64,000 nucleotides of DNA from Rhodovulum sulfidophilum DSM 1374 (GTDB taxonomy: Bacteria; Pseudomonadota; Alphaproteobacteria; Rhodobacterales; Rhodobacteraceae): the NCBI RefSeq assembly GCF_001633165.1, contig NZ_CP015418.1, positions 1,282,501 to 1,346,500 of the forward strand, read 5' to 3'. Numbering within the stretch: the stretch's first letter is position 1; every line of letters starts with the position of its first letter. A model generated the notes under the pieces. It searched no databases and had not been told where the DNA came from. It was given only the letters and a program-made list of their open reading frames with translations. The position numbers were made by a program, and so were the translations under genes. This document shows, one piece after another, positions 42,506 through 51,698 of this stretch.

Positions 42506-45268
42506 GTGGAAACCATGTTGATCGTGTTCGGGAGCATCTACGGCCTGCTCGTGCTGGTCGGGCTGCCGGCGTTGATATTTGCCCATTTCGGGTTGCGCTC
42601 GGAAAATGCCCTGCTGCGGATCCGGGTGGAGGACCTGCTCAAGGATTTCGAGGCCCTGACCCGGGAGGTCGCGGCGCTGAGGCGGGGCGCCCCGCCTCAG
42701 ACGCCGTCGGAACCGGCGCCGGAGCAGGCCGCGGAGGCCCTTTCGTCCGAGCTTGTCCCGCCGGTCGCGTCGCCCGCCCCCGAGCCTTCGACGGCGCCCG
42801 TGGCCCGGCGCGGGGAGGATGGCGCAGAGGATGCCCCGCCGGTCGAGGCCGCGCCGAAGGCGCCGCCGCCCGAACCGAAGGGGCCCGCATTGACCGACCG
42901 CCTGGCGGCCTGGCTCCGCGAGAACTGGACGCTGGCCCTGGCGGCGCTCTCGCTGATCCTCGGCGGGCTTTTCATGGTGCAATACGGGGTCGAGCAGGGG
43001 CTTCTGACGCCGCCGCTCCGGGTGCTGGGCGCGCTGGTACTGGGGGCTGCGCTGATCGCGGGCGGCGAGGCGATCCGGCGGCGGCATGGCGACAGCGCCA
43101 CGCCCAATCTGCGCCATCTGCCCTCGACCTTCTCGGGCGCGGGCACGGTCGTTCTGTTCATCGCGATCCTGTCGGCCCACGCGCTTTACGGGCTGATCGG
43201 TTCGGTCCCGGCGCTGGCGGGCATGGCGGCGGTCTCGCTGGTGGCGGTGCTGCTGGGCTGGCTTTACGGGCCGGTGCTGTCGGCCATCGGCCTGCTGGGG
43301 GCCACGGCCGCGCCCTTCTTCGTCGGCGGGTCGTCGGACAAGGCGGTGCTGCTTTACCCCTATTTCGCCATGGTCGGGCTGGCCGGGCTGGGCATCGACA
43401 CCTTCCGGCGCTGGGCCTGGGTGTCGGGGCTGGCGCTGGGCCTGCCGGCCGGGGCGCTTGGCCTTCTGTGGCTTCATGAGCCCGATGCGCGCGGGCTGGC
43501 CCTGGCGGCGCTGGCGCTTGGCCTGGGCGCTGTGCTGATCCCGGCGCGGAGCCTCCGGCCGGTTCAGGGCGGGCCGATGACGGGGCAGGGGCTCGCGGGC
43601 TGGGCGGCTCCGGCCTTCCCGACCTGGATCGCCGCGGCGGGGGTTGCGCTTGCAAGCGGCGTGGGGCTCGTGCTGATGCTGGACGGGTCGAGCCCGGCGG
43701 CCGCGGCGCTTGGCTATGCGCTCTTGCTTCTGGTCTTCGCCGGGGTGGCGCTGGGGCTGGCCCGGGCGCCCGCCTTCGAGGATCTGGCCCTGCTTCCGGG
43801 TGTCGCCGCTCTGGTCGGGCTGGGGCTGCATGCGGCCCTTGACGGTCCGCTTTACAGTGCCTTCCGTGCCGGGCTCGACCGGATGCCCGAAAGCCCGGCG
43901 CCGACAACGGTCTGGTGGCTGGTCGCGGGCGGGGCCGCGCTGTCGGTCATCGCCTTCCTCCGGCTGGCCCGGCAGATCGGGACGGATCATCGCGGGCTCT
44001 GGGCGCTGGGTGCGGCGGTGCTGCTTCCGGCCGCGATCCTGGTGCTCGAATTCCTCTGGGTGCCGGGCGAGGTGACGGGCGCCTACCCCTGGGCGCTGGC
44101 GGTGATGGCGGGGGCGGGGCTGATGGTGGTCCTCGCCGAACGGCGGTCGGCGATGGGCGGCGAGGCCCGCGGCTTCGAGACCGGGCTCTTCGCCGCCTCG
44201 GCGCTGATCCTGATCGGGCTGGCACTGTTCCTCGTGCTGACCAAGACCGCGCTCACGCTGGCGCTGTCGGCGATGATGGTGGCGGCGGTGGCGCTGGACC
44301 GGCAGCGGCCGATGCGTCCGCTCGGCTGGCTGGCCCAGCTTGGCGCGGCGGTGATCGGCTACCGGCTTCTGGTCGATCCGGGGCTCGACTGGGCCATCCA
44401 CGGGGCCGGGACGCTCGACGTGCTGCTGGCCCATCTCGGCCCGCTTGCGGCTTTCGCGGCGATCCTGGTCCTGGCCCGGCCCGAGCGCGCGGCGCTGCGG
44501 GCGCTGGCCTCGTCCTCGCTGGTGACGGTGATGGCGCTGGCGGTGACGGTGGCGCTTCGGCGCTGGCTCGGGGCCGAGGGCTTCGAGACCCATTGGGCGC
44601 AGGGCCTGACGGCGACGGTCTGGATTCTGGCCGCCTTTGCCCAGATCTGGCGGCTGCCGCATGATCCCTCGCTGCTGCGCCCGCTTCGGATCGGCTTTGC
44701 CGTGGTGATGGCGCTGGCGGCCTGCGGCGCCGTGGCGGTGATGATCGACGATCTGTCCTGGTTGCTGGCGACCGGGCAGGGCCGGGTCGCGGGGCCGCCG
44801 GTTCTCGACAGCCTCGCGCTTGCCATCCTGCCGCTGGCGGCCGTGTTCGGGGCGGGGGCGGCGCTGCTCGGGCGCCCGGGACGGCCCGGCGCGCGGTGGC
44901 TGCGGCCCGGGCTTGGCGGGCTTTCGGTGCTGGCGCTGGGCGTCTGGGGCTGGCTCGAGATCCGGCGGATCTGGCGCGGTCCCGACCTGTCGCTGCCGGG
45001 GCCGAGCGATGGCGAGCTTTACAGCTATACGCTGGCGCTTCTGCTGGCCTCGGGGCTGGGGCTCTTGCTGGCGGTACTGACCCGCTCGCATGCGCTTCGG
45101 CGGCTGGCGATGGCCGGGGTCGCGCTCACCGTGGCCAAGGTCTTCCTGATCGACATGTCCGGGCTGTCCGGGCTGGTGCGGGTCGCCTCCTTCGTCGGGC
45201 TTGGCCTCGCACTGGCCGGGCTTGCCTGGCTCGATCGTGCGGTCAGCCGGATCTGGGAGCGCGGCTGA
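42506..45268 (+). CDS. DUF2339 family polytopic membrane protein
   Basis: Very hydrophobic protein of 920 residues. A first membrane helix (VFGSIYGLLVLVGLPALIFAHF) is followed by a short coiled stretch (LRIRVEDLLKDFEALTREVAALR) and a Pro/Ala-rich linker to about residue 125. After that come twenty or more hydrophobic segments, matching DUF2339. The GTG at 42506 is preceded by GAAGGAAAGA; an ATG three codons later is an alternative. The function of the family is unknown; a cell-envelope or transport role is a guess. Confidence 0.85.
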   Translation: METMLIVFGSIYGLLVLVGLPALIFAHFGLRSENALLRIRVEDLLKDFEALTREVAALRRGAPPQTPSEPAPEQAAEALSSELVPPVASPAPEPSTAPVARRGEDGAEDAPPVEAAPKAPPPEPKGPALTDRLAAWLRENWTLALAALSLILGGLFMVQYGVEQGLLTPPLRVLGALVLGAALIAGGEAIRRRHGDSATPNLRHLPSTFSGAGTVVLFIAILSAHALYGLIGSVPALAGMAAVSLVAVLLGWLYGPVLSAIGLLGATAAPFFVGGSSDKAVLLYPYFAMVGLAGLGIDTFRRWAWVSGLALGLPAGALGLLWLHEPDARGLALAALALGLGAVLIPARSLRPVQGGPMTGQGLAGWAAPAFPTWIAAAGVALASGVGLVLMLDGSSPAAAALGYALLLLVFAGVALGLARAPAFEDLALLPGVAALVGLGLHAALDGPLYSAFRAGLDRMPESPAPTTVWWLVAGGAALSVIAFLRLARQIGTDHRGLWALGAAVLLPAAILVLEFLWVPGEVTGAYPWALAVMAGAGLMVVLAERRSAMGGEARGFETGLFAASALILIGLALFLVLTKTALTLALSAMMVAAVALDRQRPMRPLGWLAQLGAAVIGYRLLVDPGLDWAIHGAGTLDVLLAHLGPLAAFAAILVLARPERAALRALASSSLVTVMALAVTVALRRWLGAEGFETHWAQGLTATVWILAAFAQIWRLPHDPSLLRPLRIGFAVVMALAACGAVAVMIDDLSWLLATGQGRVAGPPVLDSLALAILPLAAVFGAGAALLGRPGRPGARWLRPGLGGLSVLALGVWGWLEIRRIWRGPDLSLPGPSDGELYSYTLALLLASGLGLLLAVLTRSHALRRLAMAGVALTVAKVFLIDMSGLSGLVRVASFVGLGLALAGLAWLDRAVSRIWERG

Positions 45269-45361
45269 GCCAGATCCTAGGGCCGGAGCAGCCGGCGGCG
45301 CGCATGCGCGCCCGCCGGTCCCGCCGGGCGGAGGGACTACACTGGGAGCGTACAGCCCCTG

Positions 45362-46138
45362 TCACGGGTCGAAATTGCCAAGCCCCGCCTGCAGATGGCT
45401 GCGCATCCGGTACTGATAGGCCAGCCGGTCGCGGGCCCCGAGCGCGTCGAGAATGCCCAGATGGTCGGCATGGGTCGCGGTCGCATGGACAGGGCTGTCC
45501 TTGCCCTTCGACATGATCCGCAGGATCACCGGCTTCATGATCTTGTAGATATCGAGGATCGCCTTGTTGCCCATCACCGCGATCAGGCGGGTATGGAAGC
45601 CGAAATCGATCTCGGCGATCTCGTCGCTGCACTTGGCCCGACGCAGCCCGTCATTGATCTCGCGCATCTCGGCAATGTCGGCCCGGGCGATGCGGGCGAG
45701 GATCAGGTCGATCCCGGTCACTTCCAGAAGCCCGCGAAACCCTTGGATGTCCGAGAAGGTCTTGCGCGAGACTTCGAGCGTATTGAATGAAAAGAGCTCG
45801 AGCGCTCGCTCCATGCGGTCGTCGACGATGGTGGCGCCGACCTTGGGGCGGACGGTGACGACGCCATAGGCCTTGAGGATGCCCATCGCCTCGCGCACCG
45901 TGTTGCGGCTGGCCTGGAACCTGTCGCAAAGCTCGCGCTCGGTCGGCAGGCTGTCGCCGACCCGAAGCCCTTCGGAGGAAATCAGCGCCCGGAGCTTGGA
46001 GACCAGCTCGTCGACCGCCGAGAGCCGTGGCCCGCCCGCGCGGGGCGGGACCGCTCCGGAGTGGGCTGTGCCGCATTGGGGGGCCATGTCGGCCTCGCTG
46101 CCGATACCCGGTGGCGTTCCGTCCTCCTCCCGCATCAT
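45362..46138 (-). CDS. GntR family transcriptional regulator, FCD (FadR) subfamily
   Basis: DNA-binding repressor-type protein of 258 residues. The winged helix-turn-helix spans about residues 40-105 (VSKLRALISSEGLRVGDSLPTERELCDRFQASRNTVREAMGILKAYG). The FCD effector domain follows with the metal-binding type residues in the helices around FGFHTRLIAVMGNKAIL and HADHLGIL. The N-terminal 38 residues are an extra unstructured tail; starts at residue 2 or 18 are equally possible. It lies alone, convergent with the DUF2339 gene. Its target may be one of the transport operons nearby. Confidence 0.88.
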   Translation of the reverse strand: MMREEDGTPPGIGSEADMAPQCGTAHSGAVPPRAGGPRLSAVDELVSKLRALISSEGLRVGDSLPTERELCDRFQASRNTVREAMGILKAYGVVTVRPKVGATIVDDRMERALELFSFNTLEVSRKTFSDIQGFRGLLEVTGIDLILARIARADIAEMREINDGLRRAKCSDEIAEIDFGFHTRLIAVMGNKAILDIYKIMKPVILRIMSKGKDSPVHATATHADHLGILDALGARDRLAYQYRMRSHLQAGLGNFDP

Positions 46139-46704
46139 ACGCCTCCCCCCAGAGTTTATTTGTCGGGTAAACCTAGAGGCCGGAATTAACGTATGTCAAA
46201 TAATCATTTAAAATTAAAGGCTATGGGGTGTTTTGTAGATTGGGATTGTCGGGCGCGCCCGGTGCGAATGACATTCGTTCCGGAGATGGGGCAGATGCCT
46301 GTTCCTGTTTTTTGACGTGAATGAACTATTGCGCTGCGGGATGCGGCCGGCCTTGCGCTTCTGTCGGGGGGGGCGGAACGCGTTGGTATCGCCGCGTCAA
46401 ATGCGTGGCGAGGAAAAGGTGGCCAGAAGGAATGTTCCTGTCGATCTATTATAATTGGGGGTAGAAAAGCCATTTGAAATGAATGAGGTTTTGGCGGGGC
46501 GGACGATAGGCCGAGCCCACTTTCTGTCGCCGCTGACATGCGGGATTGCAGAGGTTTTTCTCATGAAAATCGGATGACACCTTGCCGGTTTTCGGGACCG
46601 GCAGATCGAAGATTTCGGGACCCTTGCCATCTGGCGTTGTGGAGGCGTCCGAAAGCGCGACGGTTTTCCTGTGACCCGGGGCCCCTGTGAAGGATGGCGG
46701 CGGC
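46139..46704. other. Intergenic region of lower G+C without a gene
   Basis: About 565 bp that is visibly more A+T-rich than its surroundings, especially 46180-46240 and 46430-46490. No open frame shows a family or a good ribosome site on either strand. The part next to the GntR gene should carry its promoter and operator. The low G+C suggests imported or decayed DNA. Confidence 0.5.
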
Positions 46705-47289
46705 TCAGTCCGCCCCGGGCCCGTCATCGAGCAGCGCGGTGCGGGGATAGTGCAGCGTGTTGTGGAAGCGCGCCGGGGCGTCGGTCGGGTTGCGGTAGCC
46801 ATGCGGCCGGTCGGCCGGAAACCGCAGCCCGTCGCCCGCGCGGCAGGTCTGCCACTCGCCGTCGAGCAGGACGCCGAGCGCGCCCTCGGTCACGAAGACA
46901 TCCTCGACCACGCCGGTATCGTGCGGGTTCGACAGATGGACCTGTCCCGGGGCGAGCGTGAGCAGGAAGGTCTCCGAGCCGAAGACCGGATCGAAGGGAA
47001 ACACCGTGCGCACGCCGATGCCGCCCTGGAACCGTACCGGATCGCGTTCGGCGGGCGCGAAGCTGCCGGTGGTCTGGACCAGATCCTCGATCAGGGCGGT
47101 CAGCGGCAGCCGGAACCCCTGGGCAAGCTTCCACATCGTCGCCAGCGTCGGGCTCGATTCGCCGCGTTCGATCTGGCCCAGCATGGCCTTGCTGACCCCG
47201 GTGAGTTCGGCGGCCTGGGCGAGGCTCAGCCCGGCGCGGGTGCGCGCGGCCCTGAGATTGATCCGGATCTTGCTGTCTGTCATCGGCAT
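46705..47289 (-). CDS. XRE family regulator with C-terminal cupin domain
   Basis: Protein of 194 residues. The helix-turn-helix covers about 8-62 (INLRAARTRAGLSLAQAAELTGVSKAMLGQIERGESSPTLATMWKLAQG). A cupin barrel covers about 100-185 (GSETFLLTLAPGQVHLSNPHD, VTEGALGVLLDGEWQTCRAGDGLRFPADRPHGYRNP). Such regulators sense small ligands through the cupin. It is divergent from a BenE-type permease gene, with 14-bp direct repeats between them, and so likely controls that permease and itself. Confidence 0.9.
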   Translation of the reverse strand: MPMTDSKIRINLRAARTRAGLSLAQAAELTGVSKAMLGQIERGESSPTLATMWKLAQGFRLPLTALIEDLVQTTGSFAPAERDPVRFQGGIGVRTVFPFDPVFGSETFLLTLAPGQVHLSNPHDTGVVEDVFVTEGALGVLLDGEWQTCRAGDGLRFPADRPHGYRNPTDAPARFHNTLHYPRTALLDDGPGAD

Positions 47290-47301
47290 ATGGGGCTTGT
47301 G

Positions 47302-47331
47302 CGTTATAGCGTCCGGACGTTATAGCGTCCG
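47302..47331. promoter_or_regulatory. Direct repeat CGTTATAGCGTCCG in the divergent regulator/permease gap (candidate operator)
   Basis: Two identical 14-bp copies at 47302-47315 and 47318-47331, 16 bp apart. The middle part GGACG-TTATAG-CGTCC (47315-47330) is also an inverted repeat. They lie 13 to 42 bp from the start of the XRE-cupin gene and about 60 bp before the permease gene, an ideal place for an autoregulatory operator. Confidence 0.65.
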
Positions 47332-47390
47332 TCATCGGGCGGGCGGTTCCTGCGTCCTAGCCCGGACTGGCAGGAAAGGCACGGATCGAA

Positions 47391-48578
47391 ATGGGCTCGG
47401 GGCTGAAACTCTCGCATCTCGTGGCGGGCTTCATCGCGGTTCTGCTGGGCTATACCAGCAGCGTCGCGATCATCTTCCAGGCGCTCGAGGTGCTGGGCGC
47501 AAGCCAGGCCGAGGCCAATAGCTGGATGCTGGCGCTGGGCGTCGGCATGGGGGCGAGCGGGCTGATCCTGTCGCTGCGCTACCGGATGCCGATCCTGACC
47601 GCCTGGTCGACGCCCGGCGCGGCGCTGCTGGTCGTCGGGCTGGACGGCGTCACCATGCCCGAAGCCATCGGTGCCTTCCTGTTCTGCGGCCTGCTGCTGA
47701 CCCTGACCGGGCTGAGCGGATGGTTCGAGAAGCTCTCGCATCTCATTCCCGATGCCATCGGCAATGCGCTGCTGGCGGGCATCCTGTTCAAGTTCGGCCT
47801 CGGCATCTTCGTCTCGACCGAAGAAAACCTGCCGCTGGTCGCGGTCATGTGCGCGGTCTATCTGGCCGGGCGGATCTGGTTCGCGCGCTTCGCCATTCCG
47901 GCGGTGCTGCTGGCAGGCTGTGTCTTCTGCGCCGCGACCGGCGCCTTCGAGCAGGGCGCGCTCGATCTGTCCCTGGCCCGGCCGGTGGCGGTGCTGCCGG
48001 AGTTCTCGCTGCCGGTGCTGATCGGGGTCGGCCTGCCGCTGTTCATCGTCACCATGGCCTCGCAGAACACGCCCGGCGTGGTGACGCTGAGGGCCGCGGG
48101 CTACGCGCCGCCGGTCTCGGCCTGCCTGACCGTGACCGGGCTGACGACGCTGGTGCTGGCCCCGTTCGGCGGCTACGCCTTCAACCTTGCTGCCATCACC
48201 GCCGCGATCTGCGCCGGGCCCGAGGCCGACGACAATCCCGATACGCGCTACAGGGCGGTGGTGGTCGCGGGCCTGCTTTACATGCTGGTGGGCATTCTCG
48301 GTGCCGCCGTGGTCGGGCTGTTCACCATCGCGCCGAAGGCCCTGGTCATGACCGTGGCGGGGCTGGCGCTGCTGGGCACCATCGGCACCAGCCTGCAGGC
48401 CGCGCTGGCCGCGCCCGAGCGCCGCGAGGCGGCCCTCGTCACCTTCATGACCACGGTTTCGGGCATCGGCTTTCTGGGCATCGGCGCGCCGCTCTGGGCG
48501 GTGCTGCTGGGCATGGGGACCGGCGCCGCGCTGTCGCTGTCCGCCCGCGTGCGCAGGCCCGCCGCCGCCCGCCCCTGA
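47391..48578 (+). CDS. BenE family (benzoate/H+ symporter-like) permease
   Basis: Inner-membrane transporter of 395 residues with about twelve helices. The family marks are the N-terminal GFIAVLLGYTSSVAIIFQA, PILTAWSTPGAALL, the central FIVTMASQNTPGVVTLRAAGY and FGGYAFNLAAITAAIC. BenE was named for benzoate uptake, but many members have other cargo, and no benzoate-degradation genes are nearby. It is divergent from the XRE-cupin regulator. Confidence 0.9.
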   Translation: MGSGLKLSHLVAGFIAVLLGYTSSVAIIFQALEVLGASQAEANSWMLALGVGMGASGLILSLRYRMPILTAWSTPGAALLVVGLDGVTMPEAIGAFLFCGLLLTLTGLSGWFEKLSHLIPDAIGNALLAGILFKFGLGIFVSTEENLPLVAVMCAVYLAGRIWFARFAIPAVLLAGCVFCAATGAFEQGALDLSLARPVAVLPEFSLPVLIGVGLPLFIVTMASQNTPGVVTLRAAGYAPPVSACLTVTGLTTLVLAPFGGYAFNLAAITAAICAGPEADDNPDTRYRAVVVAGLLYMLVGILGAAVVGLFTIAPKALVMTVAGLALLGTIGTSLQAALAAPERREAALVTFMTTVSGIGFLGIGAPLWAVLLGMGTGAALSLSARVRRPAAARP

Positions 48579-48977
48579 ACACCTGTTCCTGAGCATTCGC
48601 GCCCCGTCTGTTCCTGCCGGTTGCGCGGGGCTGGCGGAGCGCCCTCCCGTCGAGCCCGCTCTGGGCGGAAGCTGCCCGAGGCCGGGCAGGTCCGGATGTA
48701 TTTGCCCAATAATTCAGCAGATGCCCGCCTTGGTTGCATTTCCGGCCGGAGCGGGCATGGCGTGCCTGCGGGGCTCGGCTAGGACGGTTGTGCTGATCGT
48801 CCTCGATCGGGGGCCCGCGCGATCTCTTTGGAACGGGGAATGGCAGGGGCTTGTCGCGTTGTATTCAAGTTATGCGTTGCTCTTGCGGGTTCTGGTGATA
48901 CCTTTTTCTGCAGCGGCCGCAGAGCCGATAAAACGAGCGGTCCCAAAAAGGGAACGCCAGACAACAGGGGATACCGG
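48579..48977. other. Intergenic region between the BenE-type permease and the Pot-type operon
   Basis: About 400 bp without a convincing gene. It must hold the promoter of the polyamine-type ABC operon. An open frame continues upstream of the ATPase start at 48978, but its sequence has no family likeness. No clear -35/-10 pair or operator stands out. Confidence 0.5.
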
Positions 48978-50072
48978 TTGACCGGAACAAACGACGGTTT
49001 CGTGGTCTTCGACCGCGTGCAAAAAAGCTATGACGGGGAAATCCTCGTCGTCAAAGATCTCAATCTTTCCATCGGCAAGGGCGAATTCCTGACGATGCTC
49101 GGGCCTTCGGGATCGGGCAAGACGACCTGCCTGATGATGCTGGCCGGCTTCGAGACCGCCACCCATGGCGACATTCTTCTCGACGGCAATCCGATCAACA
49201 ACATTCCGCCGCACAAGCGGGGAATCGGCATGGTTTTTCAGAACTATGCGCTATTCCCCCATATGACCGTGGCGGAAAACCTCGCCTTCCCGCTCGAGGT
49301 GCGAAAGATCGGTCGCGCCGAGCGCGAGGAGAAGGTGCAGCGCGCGCTCGACATGGTGCAGATGGGCGCTTTCGGCGGCCGCCGCCCGGCCCAGCTTTCG
49401 GGCGGCCAGCAGCAGCGGATCGCGCTGGCCCGTGCGCTGGTCTTCGAGCCCGAGCTGGTCCTGATGGATGAACCGCTGGGCGCGCTCGACAAGCAGCTGC
49501 GCGAGCACATGCAGTTCGAGATCACCCGGCTGGCCCATAATCTGGGGATCACCACGGTCTATGTCACCCATGACCAGACCGAGGCGCTGACCATGTCCGA
49601 CCGGGTCGCGGTGTTCGACGACGGCCGGATCCAGCAACTGGCCCGGCCTGACGAGCTTTACGAGAAGCCCGTCAACAGCTTCGTCGCCCAGTTCATCGGC
49701 GAGAACAACACGCTGCTCGGACGGGTCAAGCAGATCGATGGCAATGCGTTGATCGAACTCGACGATGGCGAGGTGATCGACGCGGTCCCGGTCAACGTCT
49801 CGCAGCCCGGCGAACGGACGCTGGTCTCGATCCGGCCCGAGCGGGTCGAGATCGATCCGAAGCGGCTTACGCCCGGGGCGCATCTGATCCATGCCGAGGT
49901 GCTGGAATTCATCTACATGGGCGACATCTACCGCACCCGACTGCGGGTGGCGGGCAATGACGATTTCGTCATCAAGACCCGCAACGCCCCCGACCAGCGC
50001 CGCCTGAAGCCCGGCGAACATATCGAGATCGGCTGGTTGCCGGAGGACTGCCGCGCGCTTGATGCGCCCTGA
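48978..50072 (+). CDS. potA: Spermidine/putrescine-type ABC transporter ATP-binding protein
   Basis: ATPase of 364 residues with Walker A GPSGSGKT at 42-49, signature LSGGQQQR, Walker [14 protein letters not shown], and a C-terminal TOBE regulatory domain (about 280-355). A TTG at 48978 is taken as start because it gives the conserved opening [19 protein letters not shown] and is preceded by an AGGGGA ribosome site; family members begin at this point. It is the first gene of the operon with a binding protein, a DUF1330 gene and two permeases. Confidence 0.9.
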   Translation: MTGTNDGFVVFDRVQKSYDGEILVVKDLNLSIGKGEFLTMLGPSGSGKTTCLMMLAGFETATHGDILLDGNPINNIPPHKRGIGMVFQNYALFPHMTVAENLAFPLEVRKIGRAEREEKVQRALDMVQMGAFGGRRPAQLSGGQQQRIALARALVFEPELVLMDEPLGALDKQLREHMQFEITRLAHNLGITTVYVTHDQTEALTMSDRVAVFDDGRIQQLARPDELYEKPVNSFVAQFIGENNTLLGRVKQIDGNALIELDDGEVIDAVPVNVSQPGERTLVSIRPERVEIDPKRLTPGAHLIHAEVLEFIYMGDIYRTRLRVAGNDDFVIKTRNAPDQRRLKPGEHIEIGWLPEDCRALDAP

Positions 50073-50149
50073 CGGTTTCCGGGCCCGCCTCGCCCGGGGG
50101 CGGTGGCCGGAGCAACACTGATCCGGGCCAAGTCAGCAGGGAGATCGCA

Positions 50150-51277
50150 ATGACGATCAGACATCTTCTTTCCGCAACCGCGCTGGCGGCGCTGCCCGCC
50201 GGATTTGCCTTTGCCGAGGACCTGCCGCCCTGCGAGGGCTGCGCCGACAGCTTGACTGTCGTGTCCTGGGGAGGGGCCTACCAGGCCAGTCAGCAGAAGG
50301 CCTATTCCGAACCCTATGCCGAGATGACCGGCACCGATTTCACCTGGGATGAAAGCTCGAACGAGGCGGTGGCCAAGCTGCGCGCCATGAACGAGGCGGG
50401 CAACATCACCTGGGATCTGGTCGATGTCGAAGGCCCCGACAGCCAGCGGCTCTGCGACGAGGGGCTGGCGATGGAGGTCGATCTCGACGAGATGCTGGCG
50501 CCCGCGCCCGACGGCACCCCGGCGACCAAGGATTTCGGCGACAGCGTCATCAATGACTGTTTCGTGCCGCAGATCGTGTTCTCGACCACCTTCGGCTACC
50601 GCAGCGATGTGGCGGCCTGGAACGGCAAGGAGCCCGAGGGGCTCTGCGCGCTGTTCGACACCGAGACCTTCCCGGGCAAGCGCAGCCTCGAGAAACGCCC
50701 GAAGAAGAACCTCGAATGGGCGCTGCTGTGCGACGGCGTCGAGAAGGACGATCTCTACGACGTGCTCGATACGCCCGAGGGCGTCGACCGCGCGCTGGCC
50801 AAGCTCGATACCATCAAGGATGACGTGATCTGGTGGTCGGCGGGCGCCGAGACGCCGCAGCGTCTGGCCGATGGCGAGGTGGTGATCGGCTCGACCTATA
50901 ACGGCCGGCTGTTCAGCCTGATCGTCGAGCAGAAGCAGCCTGTGAAGATGCTCTGGGACTGGCAGGTCTTCGACTATGACGGCTGGATCATTCCCGCCGA
51001 TCTGCCCGAGGACCGGCTGAAGCGGGTCGAGCATTTCCTGCATTTCGCGACCGACACCCAGCGCCTGGCCGATCAGGCCAGGTACATCTCCTACGGCCCG
51101 TCGCGCGCCTCGTCGCAGCCGCTGGTCTCGACCCATGCCGAGCTCGGTATCGAGATGGCGCCGTTCATGCCCACCAATCCCGCGAACCAGAAGAACTATC
51201 TGGTGAACAACATCGAATGGTGGGCCGACAACCAGGACGATGTCGAGGCCAAGTTCCAGGCCTGGCTCGCCAGGTAG
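50150..51277 (+). CDS. Spermidine/putrescine-type ABC transporter substrate-binding protein
   Basis: Periplasmic binding protein of 375 residues with a signal peptide of about 22 residues (ending FAFA before EDLPP). The mature start carries a Cys-x-x-Cys pair (CEGC), which is unusual and could form a disulfide. The family feature LTVVSWGGAYQASQQKAYSEPY and the ligand-region WDLVDVEGPD are present. It belongs to the PotD/PotF-type cluster; the ligand might be a polyamine or another amine or carboxylate. Confidence 0.9.
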   Translation: MTIRHLLSATALAALPAGFAFAEDLPPCEGCADSLTVVSWGGAYQASQQKAYSEPYAEMTGTDFTWDESSNEAVAKLRAMNEAGNITWDLVDVEGPDSQRLCDEGLAMEVDLDEMLAPAPDGTPATKDFGDSVINDCFVPQIVFSTTFGYRSDVAAWNGKEPEGLCALFDTETFPGKRSLEKRPKKNLEWALLCDGVEKDDLYDVLDTPEGVDRALAKLDTIKDDVIWWSAGAETPQRLADGEVVIGSTYNGRLFSLIVEQKQPVKMLWDWQVFDYDGWIIPADLPEDRLKRVEHFLHFATDTQRLADQARYISYGPSRASSQPLVSTHAELGIEMAPFMPTNPANQKNYLVNNIEWWADNQDDVEAKFQAWLAR

Positions 51278-51407
51278 ACGGCCGGGAAAGCGGCCCGGGT
51301 CGGCGGCCCCCGGCGGGGTGCGCCGTCCCGATCATCCGACCGAACGGCCCGGGCGGCGCCGCGCGCGTGCGCCCCGGTCCCAGCAAAAAAGCAGGGGGAC
51401 GTGCGAG

Positions 51408-51698
51408 ATGCCGAAAGGGTATATCATCGCCCATATCACCGTGACCGACCCGGAGGCCTACCGGGACTATGTCGACCGCGACACGCCGATCCTTGAAAGC
51501 TTCGGCGGCAGATTTCTGGTGCGGGGCGGCGCCTCGGAGGCGCCCGAAGGGCCGATGAAGGATCGCCATGTGGTGATCGAGTTCCCCGATTTCGAGGCCG
51601 CGAAACGCGCCTTCCATTCGCCGGAATATCAGGAGGTGGCCGCGATCCGTCACGCCACCGCGACAAGCGACATCGTTCTGGTCGAGGGCGTGGCATGA
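51408..51698 (+). CDS. DUF1330 family protein
   Basis: Small cytosolic ferredoxin-like alpha/beta barrel protein (96 residues). GYIIAHITVTDPEAYRDYVD, FGGRFLVRGG and the R-x-V-I-E-F-P stretch are standard DUF1330. It is embedded in the ABC operon between the binding protein and the first permease and its stop overlaps the permease start (ATGA), so it probably acts on the imported compound or on its first metabolite. Its catalytic role is unknown. Confidence 0.88.
   Translation: MPKGYIIAHITVTDPEAYRDYVDRDTPILESFGGRFLVRGGASEAPEGPMKDRHVVIEFPDFEAAKRAFHSPEYQEVAAIRHATATSDIVLVEGVA

Noticed and set aside
42395..45091. Minus-strand open frame of about 900 codons opposite the DUF2339 gene
   Set aside because: The composition is dominated by Arg, Gln, Pro and His and it mirrors the hydrophobic plus-strand protein; no independent support.
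46204..46630. Minus-strand frames in the A+T-rich gap as genes
   Set aside because: No ribosome site, no recognisable domain and overlapping alternatives of equal quality.
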